Positions 8,807 through 17,893 of a stretch of 64,000 bases of DNA are shown here, one piece after another. Numbering within the stretch: position 1 is the first letter of the stretch; the number at the start of each line of letters is the position of its first letter. The stretch is from Natronorubrum tibetense GA33 (GTDB lineage Archaea; Halobacteriota; Halobacteria; Halobacteriales; Natrialbaceae). The notes beneath the pieces were generated by a model. That model was not told where the DNA came from. It was given only the letters and a program-made list of their open reading frames with translations, and made no database searches. Position numbers and translations under genes: made by a program. The stretch is from contig NZ_KB913017.1 in NCBI RefSeq assembly GCF_000383975.1, positions 2,888,165 to 2,952,164 of the forward strand, given 5' to 3'.

Positions 8807-10500
8807 CGACCACCGCGTCCGCACTCGTCGACACGCTCGAGGATCTGGGCGTCGAATACGTCTTCGGCTACCCGGGCGGTCGAGTGATCGAACTGCTCGA
8901 GGACCTCCCCGATTCGGCAGTGACGCTCGTCCGGCCGCGCGACGAACGCGAGGCGAGCGTCATGGCCGAGATGCACGGTCGGTTGACGGGGAAACCGGGG
9001 GTTCTCACCGGTCAGGGACCGTGGATCGGCAGCCTCGGAATGATCGGTCAGATGGAAGCGCGGCTGTCATCGTCGCCGATGGTCGTCCTCACGGAGGCCT
9101 CCGAGCGTGGCGAGTACTCGACGCTGGCACCATACCAGCAGGCCAGAGGCGATTACGGCGGGTTCAGCCTTCCCTCGATCCTCGACGGCGTCTCCAAGGA
9201 GTGGTGGTTCCCGCGCACGCCGGTCGAAACACTTCGATCGACGCAACTGGCGTTCAAACACGCCGTCGCCGGCCGTCCCGGCCCGACGGCGATCATCCTC
9301 GACGGGGGCGCGATCACGGACGACGTTCCCGACGATCCGACGCCACCCGCGTGGGACGCACGCGAACAGACGCGAACGTGGGACGCCGCGCCGACCGCGG
9401 CGGACGTCGCGACGGCCGCCGAGGCGCTCGAGGCCGCCGAACGCCCGGTAATCATTTCGGGGAACGGCGTCCATGCTGCACAGGCGTACGACGAACTCGA
9501 GGCGGTCGCCGACGCCTACGACTGCGCCGTCGTAACGTCGTACCTCGGCAAATCCACGTATCCCGAGACGGACGACCGAGCCGCCGGCGTCATGGGCTCG
9601 TTCGGCCACGAGGGGGCGAACCAGGTCGTCAGCGAGGCCGATACGCTGCTCGTCGTCGGCTGCCGGTTGAATCCGATGGATACCAACTGGCAAGCGCCCG
9701 AGTTCATTCGGCCCGAGGAGCAGACGATTATCCACGCGGATATCGACACGCGCAACGCCGGCTGGGTCTACCCCGCCGACGTGGGTCTCATCGGCGACGC
9801 GACGGAGAGCCTGGCCGCGCTCGCCGACGCTGGCGAGGAGTCAAACGACTGGGCGAGAGAGCGGGCGGCGAAAGCCCGGGAGTGGTTCGACGCACCCGAG
9901 TGCGCGGACGATTCGGCCCCGATCAAACCCCAGCGCGCGGCGAAGGCAATCCAGTCGGTCGTCGACGAGGAGACGATCGTCACCGCCGACTCCGGAAACA
10001 ATCGGTTCTGGCTACTGTACTATCTCCAGACGCCGGCCGTCCGAACCTACTTCGGAAGCGGTGGCGTCGGCGGGATGGGGTGGGCGAATCCGGCGGCAGT
10101 ATCGGCGGCGTTGACCACCGACAAGGACGTGATCGCGGTCGCCGGCGACGGCGGGTTCTCGATGACGATGAACAGCGTCGAGACCGCTGTCGAGTACGGT
10201 GTCGCGCCGACGTTCGTCGTGTTAAACGACACCAGCCTCGGGATGGTCCGGCAGATGCAACACGAGGACGGCGATATCGCCGGCGTCGAGTTTCACGACA
10301 CGGACTTCGTCAAAATCGCCGAGGCCTTCGGTGCCGTCGGCACGCGCGTGACCAGAACCGACGAGTTCGTCGAGGCGCTCGAGGACGGCAAGGGAACCGA
10401 CGTGCCTCACGTGATCGACGTCCGGATCGATCGCGAGGAGGATATGGCAGCCACGCTAGCCTCCTCGTTCTACGAATCGATCGGTGGACTGCATGAGTAA
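8803..10500 (+). CDS. Thiamine-diphosphate enzyme of the acetolactate synthase/decarboxylase family
   Basis: A 565-residue ThDP-dependent enzyme with the three usual domains: N-terminal pyrimidine-binding (GVEYVFGYPGGRVIELL), a central domain (about 200-330) and a C-terminal diphosphate-binding domain with AGDGGFSMTMNS and the later Asn in VVLNDTSLGM. The family contains acetolactate synthase, benzoylformate decarboxylase, sulfoacetaldehyde acetyltransferase and phenyl-/indolepyruvate decarboxylase. The canonical catalytic Glu context (HE) is replaced by RPRDEREASV, so I cannot assign ilvB. The 4-base overlap with EthD and the epimerase behind it point to a catabolic role; decarboxylation of an aromatic 2-oxoacid is one option. 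Confidence 0.8.
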   Translation: MTTTASALVDTLEDLGVEYVFGYPGGRVIELLEDLPDSAVTLVRPRDEREASVMAEMHGRLTGKPGVLTGQGPWIGSLGMIGQMEARLSSSPMVVLTEASERGEYSTLAPYQQARGDYGGFSLPSILDGVSKEWWFPRTPVETLRSTQLAFKHAVAGRPGPTAIILDGGAITDDVPDDPTPPAWDAREQTRTWDAAPTAADVATAAEALEAAERPVIISGNGVHAAQAYDELEAVADAYDCAVVTSYLGKSTYPETDDRAAGVMGSFGHEGANQVVSEADTLLVVGCRLNPMDTNWQAPEFIRPEEQTIIHADIDTRNAGWVYPADVGLIGDATESLAALADAGEESNDWARERAAKAREWFDAPECADDSAPIKPQRAAKAIQSVVDEETIVTADSGNNRFWLLYYLQTPAVRTYFGSGGVGGMGWANPAAVSAALTTDKDVIAVAGDGGFSMTMNSVETAVEYGVAPTFVVLNDTSLGMVRQMQHEDGDIAGVEFHDTDFVKIAEAFGAVGTRVTRTDEFVEALEDGKGTDVPHVIDVRIDREEDMAATLASSFYESIGGLHE

Positions 10501-10566
10501 CGAGCGGCAACGGACGGCCCCAACGATCACCAACATATACGTCAATCAGCAACACATCACTAACAC

Positions 10567-11532
10567 ATGAACGACAATGCGACGGTACTGGTAACTGGCG
10601 GAACTGGCTTCATCGGCTCCTACGTGGTACAGGATCTGCTCGAACACGGCCACGACGTCGTGGCGTACGACCTCTCGACGGACACGGAGATTCTCGAGAA
10701 ACTCGGCGTCGCCGACGAGACTGTGGTACGACGCGGCGACGTCTCCGAGCCGACCGACGTGATTCGGGCGGTCAAGGAGACGGGGACGACGCACATCGTC
10801 CACCTCGCGGCACTGTTGACGACGACCGCGCGCGAGAACCCGCGTGCGGCGGCCGACGTGAACATTTTGGGGACGAACAACGTCTTCGAGGCCGCACGCA
10901 CGCTCGATGATCAGGTCGAGCGGGTCGCGTGGGCGTCCTCGGCGGCGGCCTACGCGCCACCGCACAACTACGACGCGGAGTGGGTCGACGAAGACGAGCT
11001 CGTCTACCCCGATACGCTCTACGGCGCGACGAAGGAGTACAACGAGCATCAGGCGCGGGTCTACCACGAGGACTACGGCCTCGACCACGTCGCACTGCGA
11101 CCGACGGTGGCCTACGGCCCCTATCGCGAGACTGGCGGCTCGGCGTTTCTGGCGAACATCATCGAGAAGCCCGCCCTCGGAGAGTCCTACAGCGTCGAGT
11201 ACGGCGATCAGGCGATCGACTGGCAACACGTCGAGGACATCGCACAGGCGTTCCGGAAAGCGGCGTTCACGCCCGAATCGGACCTGACCCAGCGCGTCTA
11301 CAACGTCCGCGGCGTGCTCGCGACCGTCCGCGAGGCCGCGGAGGCCGTCGAAAGCGTACTGCCCGACGCCGAGATCGACGTCTCCGACGAGGGGGAACTC
11401 CCCTGGACCCAGAACCTCGACATGACGAAGGCCCAGGACGATCTGGGCTACGAGGTCCAGTACGACCTCGAGTCCGGCTTCCGGAAGTACATCAACGTGT
11501 TGCGCGAGGAGGCGGGACTCGAGCCGGTGTAG
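10567..11532 (+). CDS. NAD-dependent epimerase/dehydratase (extended SDR)
   Basis: A 321-residue extended short-chain dehydrogenase. The nucleotide-binding VTGGTGFIGSYVVQDLL is at the N-terminus and the catalytic pair Tyr152-Lys156 in YGATKEYNE. Members oxidise or epimerise nucleotide sugars, uronates or hydroxy acids. No sugar-polymer genes are near, so a role in the adjoining catabolic cluster is more likely than glycan synthesis. It lies 66 bases after the TPP enzyme on the same strand, probably in the same transcription unit. Confidence 0.8.
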   Translation: MNDNATVLVTGGTGFIGSYVVQDLLEHGHDVVAYDLSTDTEILEKLGVADETVVRRGDVSEPTDVIRAVKETGTTHIVHLAALLTTTARENPRAAADVNILGTNNVFEAARTLDDQVERVAWASSAAAYAPPHNYDAEWVDEDELVYPDTLYGATKEYNEHQARVYHEDYGLDHVALRPTVAYGPYRETGGSAFLANIIEKPALGESYSVEYGDQAIDWQHVEDIAQAFRKAAFTPESDLTQRVYNVRGVLATVREAAEAVESVLPDAEIDVSDEGELPWTQNLDMTKAQDDLGYEVQYDLESGFRKYINVLREEAGLEPV

Positions 11533-11571
11533 CGCCTCGTCCGCCATCAGTCCCGGTCGGTACCGCGGCCA

Positions 11572-11625
11572 ATCAGACGGATCACGCTGATTAGACGGAT
11601 CGGACCGATCGGGCGGATCAGGGCG
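11572..11625. repeat. Three imperfect 18-bp tandem units
   Basis: Units at 11572-11589, 11590-11607 and 11608-11625 share the core AGACGGATC or GGGCGGATC at the same phase. They lie between the epimerase and the amine oxidase. They may be a replication-slippage relic or a cluster of protein-binding sites. Confidence 0.5.
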
Positions 11626-11696
11626 ACCGAACCGTCCGGGTCAATCGGGTCGATTGAACTGAACGGCGGGCTCGAGCAACTGGTATCGCCGGGAAG

Positions 11697-11706
11697 TTTC
11701 TTATAC
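11697..11706 (+). promoter_or_regulatory. TATA-like box for the copper amine oxidase
   Basis: TTTCTTATAC about 25 bases before the ATG at 11728. It favours that ATG over the one at 11713 and implies a leaderless mRNA. Confidence 0.45.
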
Positions 11707-11727
11707 CAGACCGTGCAGCAGTGTACC

Positions 11728-13758
11728 ATGGCAACCGAAACCATTCCCGAGGCCGACCACCCGCTCGATCCGCTCGATCCCAAAGCGATCGAGAGGGCCT
11801 ACGAGATACTGACCGACGAACGCGACGTGGGTGCGGAGAGTCTCTGCATCAAAATCGAACTAGCCGAACCCTCGAAGGAGGCCCTCGAAGCGTACGACGA
11901 GGGTGGTGACGTTCCCGACCGGCGAGCCCGAATCGTCATCAGAAACGGGAGCGACCGAAAGACGATCGAGGCGGTCGTCTCGCTCGAGGCGGAGTCGGTC
12001 GTTTCGTGGGAGCACGTCGAGGGCGCACAGCCGTCGATCGCCATCGAGGAGTTCATCGCCTGCGAGGAGACGGTGAAGGCCAACGCGGAGTGGCAGGAAG
12101 CGGTCGAGCGACGCGGGGTCGAAAACACCGATCGGGCGATGGTCGACCCGTGGTCGGTCGGCCACGAGTTCGTCCCAGAGGACGTAGACCGGTCGAAGCG
12201 GCTGGCTCACGGCCTGTCCTTCCTCCGCCCGAGCGAGGAGGCCGGCGACGAGGGGTACGCGAAGCCGCTGACGGGTATCCACACGTTCGTCGACCTCGAC
12301 CGAATGGAGGTCGTGAAGGTCCTCGACTACGGCCCGCCGGACGAGGACGAGCCGCTTCCACCGACGGGGATGGCCTATCGCGAGGACGACGTCGACCTTC
12401 GCGACGACCTGACGCCGTACAACGTGGATCAGCCCGACGGGCCGAGCTGGAGCGTCGACGGCCGGAAACTCGAGTGGCAGGGCTGGCACATGCGCGTGGG
12501 CTGGACCCAGCGCGAGGGGCTCGTCCTCTACGATGTCGGCTACGAGGACGACGGCGAGGTCCGCTCGATCATCGATCGGGCTTCCTGCGCCGAGATGTCG
12601 GTCCCCTACGGCACGACCGATATCAACGATCGGTTCAAGAACGCGATGGACGTCGGCGAGTACAATATCGGTCGGCTCGCGAAATCGCTGACCAACGGCT
12701 GTGATTGTCTCGGCTACATGCACTACTGGGACGCCGTGATGAACACCGCCGAGGGAGAGCCGAACGTCCTCGAGAACGCCATCTGCCTCCACGAGGAGGA
12801 CAACGGCACGCTCTGGGAGCGCAGCGACTGGCGGACGGGGAGCGACGAGGTCCGTCGTCGACGCCGACTCGTCGTCTCGTTCGTCGCCGCCGTGGGCAAC
12901 TACGACTACATCTTCAACTGGTACTTCTACCAGGACGCCTCGATCGAAGTCGAGGTTCGCCTGACGGGGATCGACAGCGTCTCCGCGGTCGGTCCCGACG
13001 AAGATCCGTCGGGGTACGGGGAACTCGTCGCCCCGCAGCTTACGGGGCCGATCCACCAGCACTTCTTCAACTTCCGGCTCGACCTGAACGTCGACGGCGG
13101 CCCAAACACATTGTACCGCGTCGAAAATCAGCAGGTACCGTCGGGTCCGGACGGACTCGATCCGATGGGCGAGGCGGACGGTCGAACGCACAATCCCGGC
13201 GGCAACGCCTTCTACGCGAAGCGCGAGAAACTGACGAGCGAGGAGCAGGCGAAGGACCTGATCGACTCGCTCAAGGGTCGATACTGGCAGATCGAGAACC
13301 CGACCGCGGAAAACGGCCTCGGGAAACCGACTGGGTATCGGCTCGTGCCCGGCGACAACGTCGAGGCGGCGATGCAGTCCGACTCGAGCGTGATGAAACG
13401 CTCCGGCTTTATCGAGTACCACCTGTGGGCGACGCCGTTCCGCGAGGACGAACGGTACCCGTCGGGGCGGTATCCGAACCAACACCCCGGCGGTGCGGGG
13501 CTGCCGAAATGGACCGAAGCCGATCGGAACCTCGAGGAGGAAGATCTGGTCTGCTGGTACACGCTCGGCGTCAATCACGTGACTCGGCCCGAGGACTGGC
13601 CGATCCTCCCGGTGCAGGTCTACAGCTTCAAACTCCAGCCGTCGAATTTCTTCGACGAGAGTCCGGCGATCGACGTCCCGCCCCAGCACGCGATCGAGGG
13701 CCAGGACGTGCCCGGTCACGGCCACGGCGGCTGCGAGGCGGACGCGGACGACGACTGA
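11728..13758 (+). CDS. Copper-containing primary amine oxidase
   Basis: A 676-residue copper/topaquinone amine oxidase that turns primary amines into aldehydes, ammonia and peroxide. The topaquinone precursor Tyr392 stands in VGNYDYIFNW. The copper ligands are His443 and His445 (HQHFFNFRLD) and probably His617 (NHVTRPEDWPILP); the spacing matches known enzymes. There is no signal peptide, so it should be cytoplasmic. Near a phenylacetate island the obvious substrate is phenylethylamine or tyramine, but this is inference. The start at 11728 was chosen over 11713 because of the TATA position. Confidence 0.9.
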   Translation: MATETIPEADHPLDPLDPKAIERAYEILTDERDVGAESLCIKIELAEPSKEALEAYDEGGDVPDRRARIVIRNGSDRKTIEAVVSLEAESVVSWEHVEGAQPSIAIEEFIACEETVKANAEWQEAVERRGVENTDRAMVDPWSVGHEFVPEDVDRSKRLAHGLSFLRPSEEAGDEGYAKPLTGIHTFVDLDRMEVVKVLDYGPPDEDEPLPPTGMAYREDDVDLRDDLTPYNVDQPDGPSWSVDGRKLEWQGWHMRVGWTQREGLVLYDVGYEDDGEVRSIIDRASCAEMSVPYGTTDINDRFKNAMDVGEYNIGRLAKSLTNGCDCLGYMHYWDAVMNTAEGEPNVLENAICLHEEDNGTLWERSDWRTGSDEVRRRRRLVVSFVAAVGNYDYIFNWYFYQDASIEVEVRLTGIDSVSAVGPDEDPSGYGELVAPQLTGPIHQHFFNFRLDLNVDGGPNTLYRVENQQVPSGPDGLDPMGEADGRTHNPGGNAFYAKREKLTSEEQAKDLIDSLKGRYWQIENPTAENGLGKPTGYRLVPGDNVEAAMQSDSSVMKRSGFIEYHLWATPFREDERYPSGRYPNQHPGGAGLPKWTEADRNLEEEDLVCWYTLGVNHVTRPEDWPILPVQVYSFKLQPSNFFDESPAIDVPPQHAIEGQDVPGHGHGGCEADADDD

Positions 13759-13923
13759 TCGTCGGCGAATCGCTCGTTCTCGGCGCGATTTCGTTTCTCG
13801 TGGTGGCGCGCGTTGGACCGTGGTGAGTAAGTAGCGAACCACGCTCGACAGCGCGCGAAGAATGAGTGAGCGAGCGCAGCGAGCGATCCGCTCGCGTTCG
13901 TACCGCAGCAGGCAGAGACGCTA

Positions 13924-14106
13924 CTAGCGATCGAGAATTCCTTCGATCTCGTCCCCATCGAGGAAGTCGATCAGGTTCGCGTCGCCGTCGCGGTAGGCCT
14001 CGAGTTCCGACTCGGTCAATCGATTCTCGATCTCCTCATCGTCCAGGCGCGACTCGAGCTGTTCGTCGATGTCTTCGGGATCGTAGCCGGGGATTGGCAT
14101 GTGCAT
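13924..14106 (-). CDS. Small acidic protein of unknown function (60 residues)
   Basis: A 60-residue, strongly acidic protein (MHMPIPGYDPEDIDEQ at the start) with no Cys and no membrane segment; about one third of the residues are Asp or Glu. On the minus strand a TATA-like CTATAAG lies about 25 bases before the ATG at 14106, which supports a real leaderless gene. A start at 14100 (MPIPGYD) is also possible. It is divergent from the M24 gene. No family recognised. Confidence 0.6.
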   Translation of the reverse strand: MHMPIPGYDPEDIDEQLESRLDDEEIENRLTESELEAYRDGDANLIDFLDGDEIEGILDR

Positions 14107-14196
14107 TAGTAGCACACCATCCGGCTTATAGTTCGGTGTCCGTCGCCGGTCGCCGCCAGCGGTACGATTTAGTGGGTCGCAATGATACGTCACCGT

Positions 14197-15471
14197 ATGA
14201 CGTTCTACGAGCGAGAGTTCATGGAAGGCACGCGCGGCACGCAGGCCGTCGATTGGGAGCAGCGGATCGACACGCAGCGGCTTCGTGAGGAACGAACGGA
14301 GAAAGCTCTCGAGCGCCTGCAGGAGACGGAACTCGGCGCGATGCTTCTCGTTTCGGATCCCAACATTCGCTACGTAACGGGGCTGGCGATGACCGGCGGC
14401 AGCGGCGCGGACCATTACACCCTCCTGACCGAAACGGGCGACATCGTCCATTGGGACACCGCCGATCACGCGAGCAACCAGCGGTTCAACTGCCCCTGGT
14501 TGCACGACATCCGCTACGCCTGTCCCGGTCTCGGAAACGTTCCGCGGGCGTCCGGCCGCGACTCGGCCCGCGACTTCCTGCTTTCGACGATGGCCGAGGG
14601 CGTCGCCGAGGCGATGGACGACTACGGCGTTGGCGACGAGACACTCGGCGTCGACATCGGTAACCGGGGGCTGCTCGCCGCGCTCGAGGATCAGGGCCTC
14701 GAGACCGACGTGGAGACCTGCAACGCGGTCATGGAGGACGCTCGCAAGATCAAGACCGACGACGAAATCGAGTGTCTGCGGATGGTCGCGTCGATCTGCG
14801 AGGCGGGCTTCCAGACGATCAAAGACGCCGCGAAGCCGGGAATGCGCGAGACGGAGGTCTGGGGCGAAGCCGTCCGCGAACTGTGGCGCCACGGCGCGTT
14901 CGTCGGCGGCGGCTACCTCACCGCCGGGCCGAACACGTGGCCCAAACACCAGGCCAACACCACCGATCGGGCGATCCGGCCGGGGGATCTGGTCTACGCC
15001 GACTTCTACAACATCGGCTACCTCGGCTACCGATCGTGTTATTACCGTACGTTCTCGATGGGCGAGCCGACCGACGAGCAGCGGGAAGCGTACGAGACGG
15101 CTCGAGACAATCTTTACGATGTCCTCGAGCGCATCGAGCCCGGCGTGACGACTGACGAAATCGCCCAGGGGTTCCCGGATATGGAGGGTGAACACGCCGA
15201 CTATTACGACGCCGACGAACACTGGCAGATGACGACGAATCACTGGGCCCACGGCCTCGGGCTCCAGCTGTACGAGGTGCCCCTGATCTGGCGCGGTCTC
15301 TCGCCCGATCACCCCATCGAGATCGAGGAGGGGATGACGATGGCCGTCGAGACCCAGGAGCCCGCGGGCCGGCAGGGCGTCCGCGTCGAGGAGATGGTCG
15401 TCGTCCGCGAGAACGGCGTCGAAATCCTCAGCCAGTGGCCCGTCGAGGAAATTACGGTTATCGACCACTGA
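14197..15471 (+). CDS. M24 (Xaa-Pro dipeptidase/creatinase-like) family protein
   Basis: A 424-residue pita-bread-fold protein: an N-terminal creatinase-type domain (about 1-165) and a C-terminal M24 domain. Of the five metal ligands I see Asp269 (YADFYN), His352 (HGLGLQL), Glu385 (AVETQEP) and Glu398 (VRVEEMVVV), but the second Asp of the GYxxDxxRTF motif is Cys281 (GYRSCYYRTF). Loss of this ligand fits creatinase-like or altered-metal members better than a true dipeptidase. The ATG at 14197 was preferred to 14182 because TTTAGT lies about 27 bases before it. Confidence 0.8.
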   Translation: MTFYEREFMEGTRGTQAVDWEQRIDTQRLREERTEKALERLQETELGAMLLVSDPNIRYVTGLAMTGGSGADHYTLLTETGDIVHWDTADHASNQRFNCPWLHDIRYACPGLGNVPRASGRDSARDFLLSTMAEGVAEAMDDYGVGDETLGVDIGNRGLLAALEDQGLETDVETCNAVMEDARKIKTDDEIECLRMVASICEAGFQTIKDAAKPGMRETEVWGEAVRELWRHGAFVGGGYLTAGPNTWPKHQANTTDRAIRPGDLVYADFYNIGYLGYRSCYYRTFSMGEPTDEQREAYETARDNLYDVLERIEPGVTTDEIAQGFPDMEGEHADYYDADEHWQMTTNHWAHGLGLQLYEVPLIWRGLSPDHPIEIEEGMTMAVETQEPAGRQGVRVEEMVVVRENGVEILSQWPVEEITVIDH

Positions 15472-15550
15472 CCGCCTTGGAACGGGTGTTTCCGTCGATT
15501 TTCGTGAGTGGGGTGTGAGCTATTTCGGCGACGAATCGCTCGAGACCACC

Positions 15551-15650
15551 ACGAAAGCCCCTGGCACGTCCGGGAAGACAGACGATGGAAGCACGCGACC
15601 GAAGGGAGCGCGCAGCGAGTCCATCGACCGGACGTGCCAGGGGCTTTCGT
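15551..15650. repeat. Long inverted repeat with perfect 23-bp arms
   Basis: The arm at 15551-15573 (ACGAAAGCCCCTGGCACGTC then CGG) is perfectly complementary to 15628-15650, with 54 bases between. Just outside, CACC and AGTG extend it imperfectly. It lies between the convergent-free ends of the M24 gene and the luciferase-like gene. I believe similar GAAAGCCCC-palindromes occur in many haloarchaeal genomes; their function is not established. Confidence 0.75.
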
Positions 15651-15748
15651 AGTGTTCCGGATCACTCCGGAGAACACGACACCGAACTCGAGCCCGACGA
15701 CTAGCCGGGTCACCAACAATTAAGCCGAACGCGCGTGATATCGAGTAT

Positions 15749-16765
15749 ATGAAACTCGGGACAGGCCTGTTCACTGCCCAACAGCGACCCGACGACGATC
15801 GCGAGGCAAGCGAACTGTACGACGAGATACTGACGCTGACCCGTGAGATCGAGGCCGCGGGCCTCGACAGCGCGTGGGTGTCCGAACACCACTTCGCCGA
15901 CGACGGCTATCTCTCCGCGACGATGCCGACGTTGGGGGCGATGGCTGCCGAAACGAGCAACCTCGAGATCGGCAGCTGCGTCGCCCTCGGCCCGCTGTAC
16001 GAACCGATTCGGCTCGCGGAGGACGCGGCGAGCGTCGACCTGCTTGCCGACGGCCGACTGACGCTCGGGCTGGCGATCGGCTCGAATCCGCGCGAGTTCG
16101 ACGTCTTCGGCGTTCCGCGGGACGAACGAGCCGACCGCCTCGAGGATCTCGTCTCCTTCCTCCAGGCCGGCTGGAACGAGGGGGACCTCAACTACGAGTC
16201 GTCGTTTCACGATGTCCCCTCGGATGTCTCGATCACGCCGAAACCAACCGACGAGTCGGTGCCAATCATGCTCGGCGGCGGCGCGAAACCCGCCGTCCGA
16301 CGCGCCGCACGAACGGCTGACGGCTGGTGTGCTCCCTCGTCGCTCTCGATCGAGGGCGTCCGAAAGCGCGTCGAAGATATCCGGCACGTCCGCGAGGAGG
16401 AAGGGCTCACCGACGGCGACGACGACTTTACGATCTACGTCCTCCAGCACGGCTGGGTGGGTGATTCCCGCGAGGACGCCTGGGAGACGATGCGGGACGG
16501 CTACCTCTATATCCAGCGACGCTACGCGGAGATTTTCTCGGGCGAGTCCGTCGACGAACTCGAGGCCGAACGCAAGGCGGAACTCAAAGAACAGGCCATT
16601 TTCGGCACACCAGACCAGGTTGTCGACGAACTCGAGCGCTATCGCGACGCGCTCGGCGACGATATCCACTTCATCTTCCGGACGTATCATCCGGGCGTCG
16701 GCACCGACGAGATGATCGACTGCGTCCATCGGCTCGGAAGCGAGGTCGCTCCGCAGCTTCGGTGA
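15749..16765 (+). CDS. LLM-class (luciferase-like) flavin- or F420-dependent oxidoreductase
   Basis: A 338-residue TIM-barrel oxidoreductase of the bacterial luciferase superfamily. It has the typical MKLGTGLFTAQQ start, AWVSEHHF, a LLADGRLTLGLAIGSNPREF loop and the C-terminal GTPDQVVDELERY. Such enzymes are monooxygenases or dehydrogenases using FMN or F420. The substrate is unknown. TATA-like sequence ATATCGAGTATATG immediately precedes the ATG. It is followed by converging E1 genes. Confidence 0.8.
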   Translation: MKLGTGLFTAQQRPDDDREASELYDEILTLTREIEAAGLDSAWVSEHHFADDGYLSATMPTLGAMAAETSNLEIGSCVALGPLYEPIRLAEDAASVDLLADGRLTLGLAIGSNPREFDVFGVPRDERADRLEDLVSFLQAGWNEGDLNYESSFHDVPSDVSITPKPTDESVPIMLGGGAKPAVRRAARTADGWCAPSSLSIEGVRKRVEDIRHVREEEGLTDGDDDFTIYVLQHGWVGDSREDAWETMRDGYLYIQRRYAEIFSGESVDELEAERKAELKEQAIFGTPDQVVDELERYRDALGDDIHFIFRTYHPGVGTDEMIDCVHRLGSEVAPQLR

Positions 16766-16840
16766 GGAGGGGGACTCGAGGCGTTTCGGGTGACGTGCGG
16801 GGACTCGCCGTTTCCGGTGGCGGGACTGCAACTCGAGCCG

Positions 16841-17893
16841 TCAGAACTCGACGGTCTCGAGTATCTGATCCTGAATGCGGACGGCTTGTGGAAGGTAGTA
16901 GTCCTCCAGCGCGTGCAGCGGCATCGGCGCGTCGAAGCCGGCGACGCGCTCGATCGGTGCCTCTTGATAGAGCACCGCGTTCTCCTGGATAGTCGTCGCC
17001 ACTTCGGCACCGAGCCCGGCGGTCTTCGGGGCCTCGTGGACGATCACGGCCCGGCCGGTCTTTTGGAACGAGTCGACGATCGTCTCGACGTCCAGCGGCG
17101 ACAGCGTCCGTAGGTCGACGACCTCGACGTCGACGCCGTACTCCTCGGCGACGTTGTCGGCGGCGATGAGGGTCGGTCTGGTCATCGCGCCCCACGCGTA
17201 CACCGTGACGTCGCTGCCCTCTCGTCTGATCGCGGCGTCGCTCAGCGGGACCTCGTAGGATCCCGTCGGAACGGCCTCCCGAAACGCGCGGTAGATCAGC
17301 TTGGGCTCGAGGAAGACGACCGGATCGGGATCCCGGATCGCGGCGATGAGCAGTCCCTTCGCATCGGCCGGCGTGCTCGGGGCGACGACTTTCAGTCCGG
17401 GCTCGTGGGCGAAAAACGCTTCCTTGGACTCGGAGTGGTGTTCCGGCGCTCGAATCCCGCCGCCGTAGGGCATCCGAACCACCATCGGAACGGAGTACGC
17501 ACCGTGGCTCCGGCTCCGGAACCGGGCGGCGTGACTGACGAGTTGGTCGAACGCGGGATAGGAAAAGCCCATGAACTGTATCTCCGCGACCGGCCGCATG
17601 CCGGACAGCGCCAGTCCGATCCCCGTTCCGACGATCCCGGACTCCGCCAGCGGCGTGTCGACGACCCGATCGCCACCGAACTCCTCGTAGAGGCCCTCGG
17701 TGGCGCGGAAGACGCCGCCGTTTTTGCCGACGTCCTCGCCCAGGACGACGACTCGGTCGTCCGCCGACAGCTCCGTGTAGAGTCCGTCGCGAACCGCTTC
17801 GACGAGGGTGAGGCGATCCGCGCCGGACTCGGTGGACTCGCCGGATCCGTCGGACTCGTCCGATTCGGTGGACTCGGACGTAGCCGAACTCAT
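16841..17893 (-). CDS. 2-oxoacid dehydrogenase E1 component, beta subunit
   Basis: A 350-residue transketolase-type beta subunit (VVVLGEDVGKNGGVF, PLAESGIVGTGIGLAL, PMVVRMPYGGG, C-terminal TLSPLDVETI). The first 25 residues are a low-complexity Ser/Glu/Thr/Asp linker typical of haloarchaea. It overlaps the alpha gene by 4 bases (17890-17893). Together they would decarboxylate a branched-chain, pyruvate-like or aromatic 2-oxoacid using ThDP. No E2 or E3 gene is in the window. Confidence 0.88.
   Translation of the reverse strand: MSSATSESTESDESDGSGESTESGADRLTLVEAVRDGLYTELSADDRVVVLGEDVGKNGGVFRATEGLYEEFGGDRVVDTPLAESGIVGTGIGLALSGMRPVAEIQFMGFSYPAFDQLVSHAARFRSRSHGAYSVPMVVRMPYGGGIRAPEHHSESKEAFFAHEPGLKVVAPSTPADAKGLLIAAIRDPDPVVFLEPKLIYRAFREAVPTGSYEVPLSDAAIRREGSDVTVYAWGAMTRPTLIAADNVAEEYGVDVEVVDLRTLSPLDVETIVDSFQKTGRAVIVHEAPKTAGLGAEVATTIQENAVLYQEAPIERVAGFDAPMPLHALEDYYLPQAVRIQDQILETVEF

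Noticed and set aside
11860..13842. Long minus-strand frame opposite the amine oxidase
   Set aside because: Shadow of the copper amine oxidase with its clear active-site motifs.
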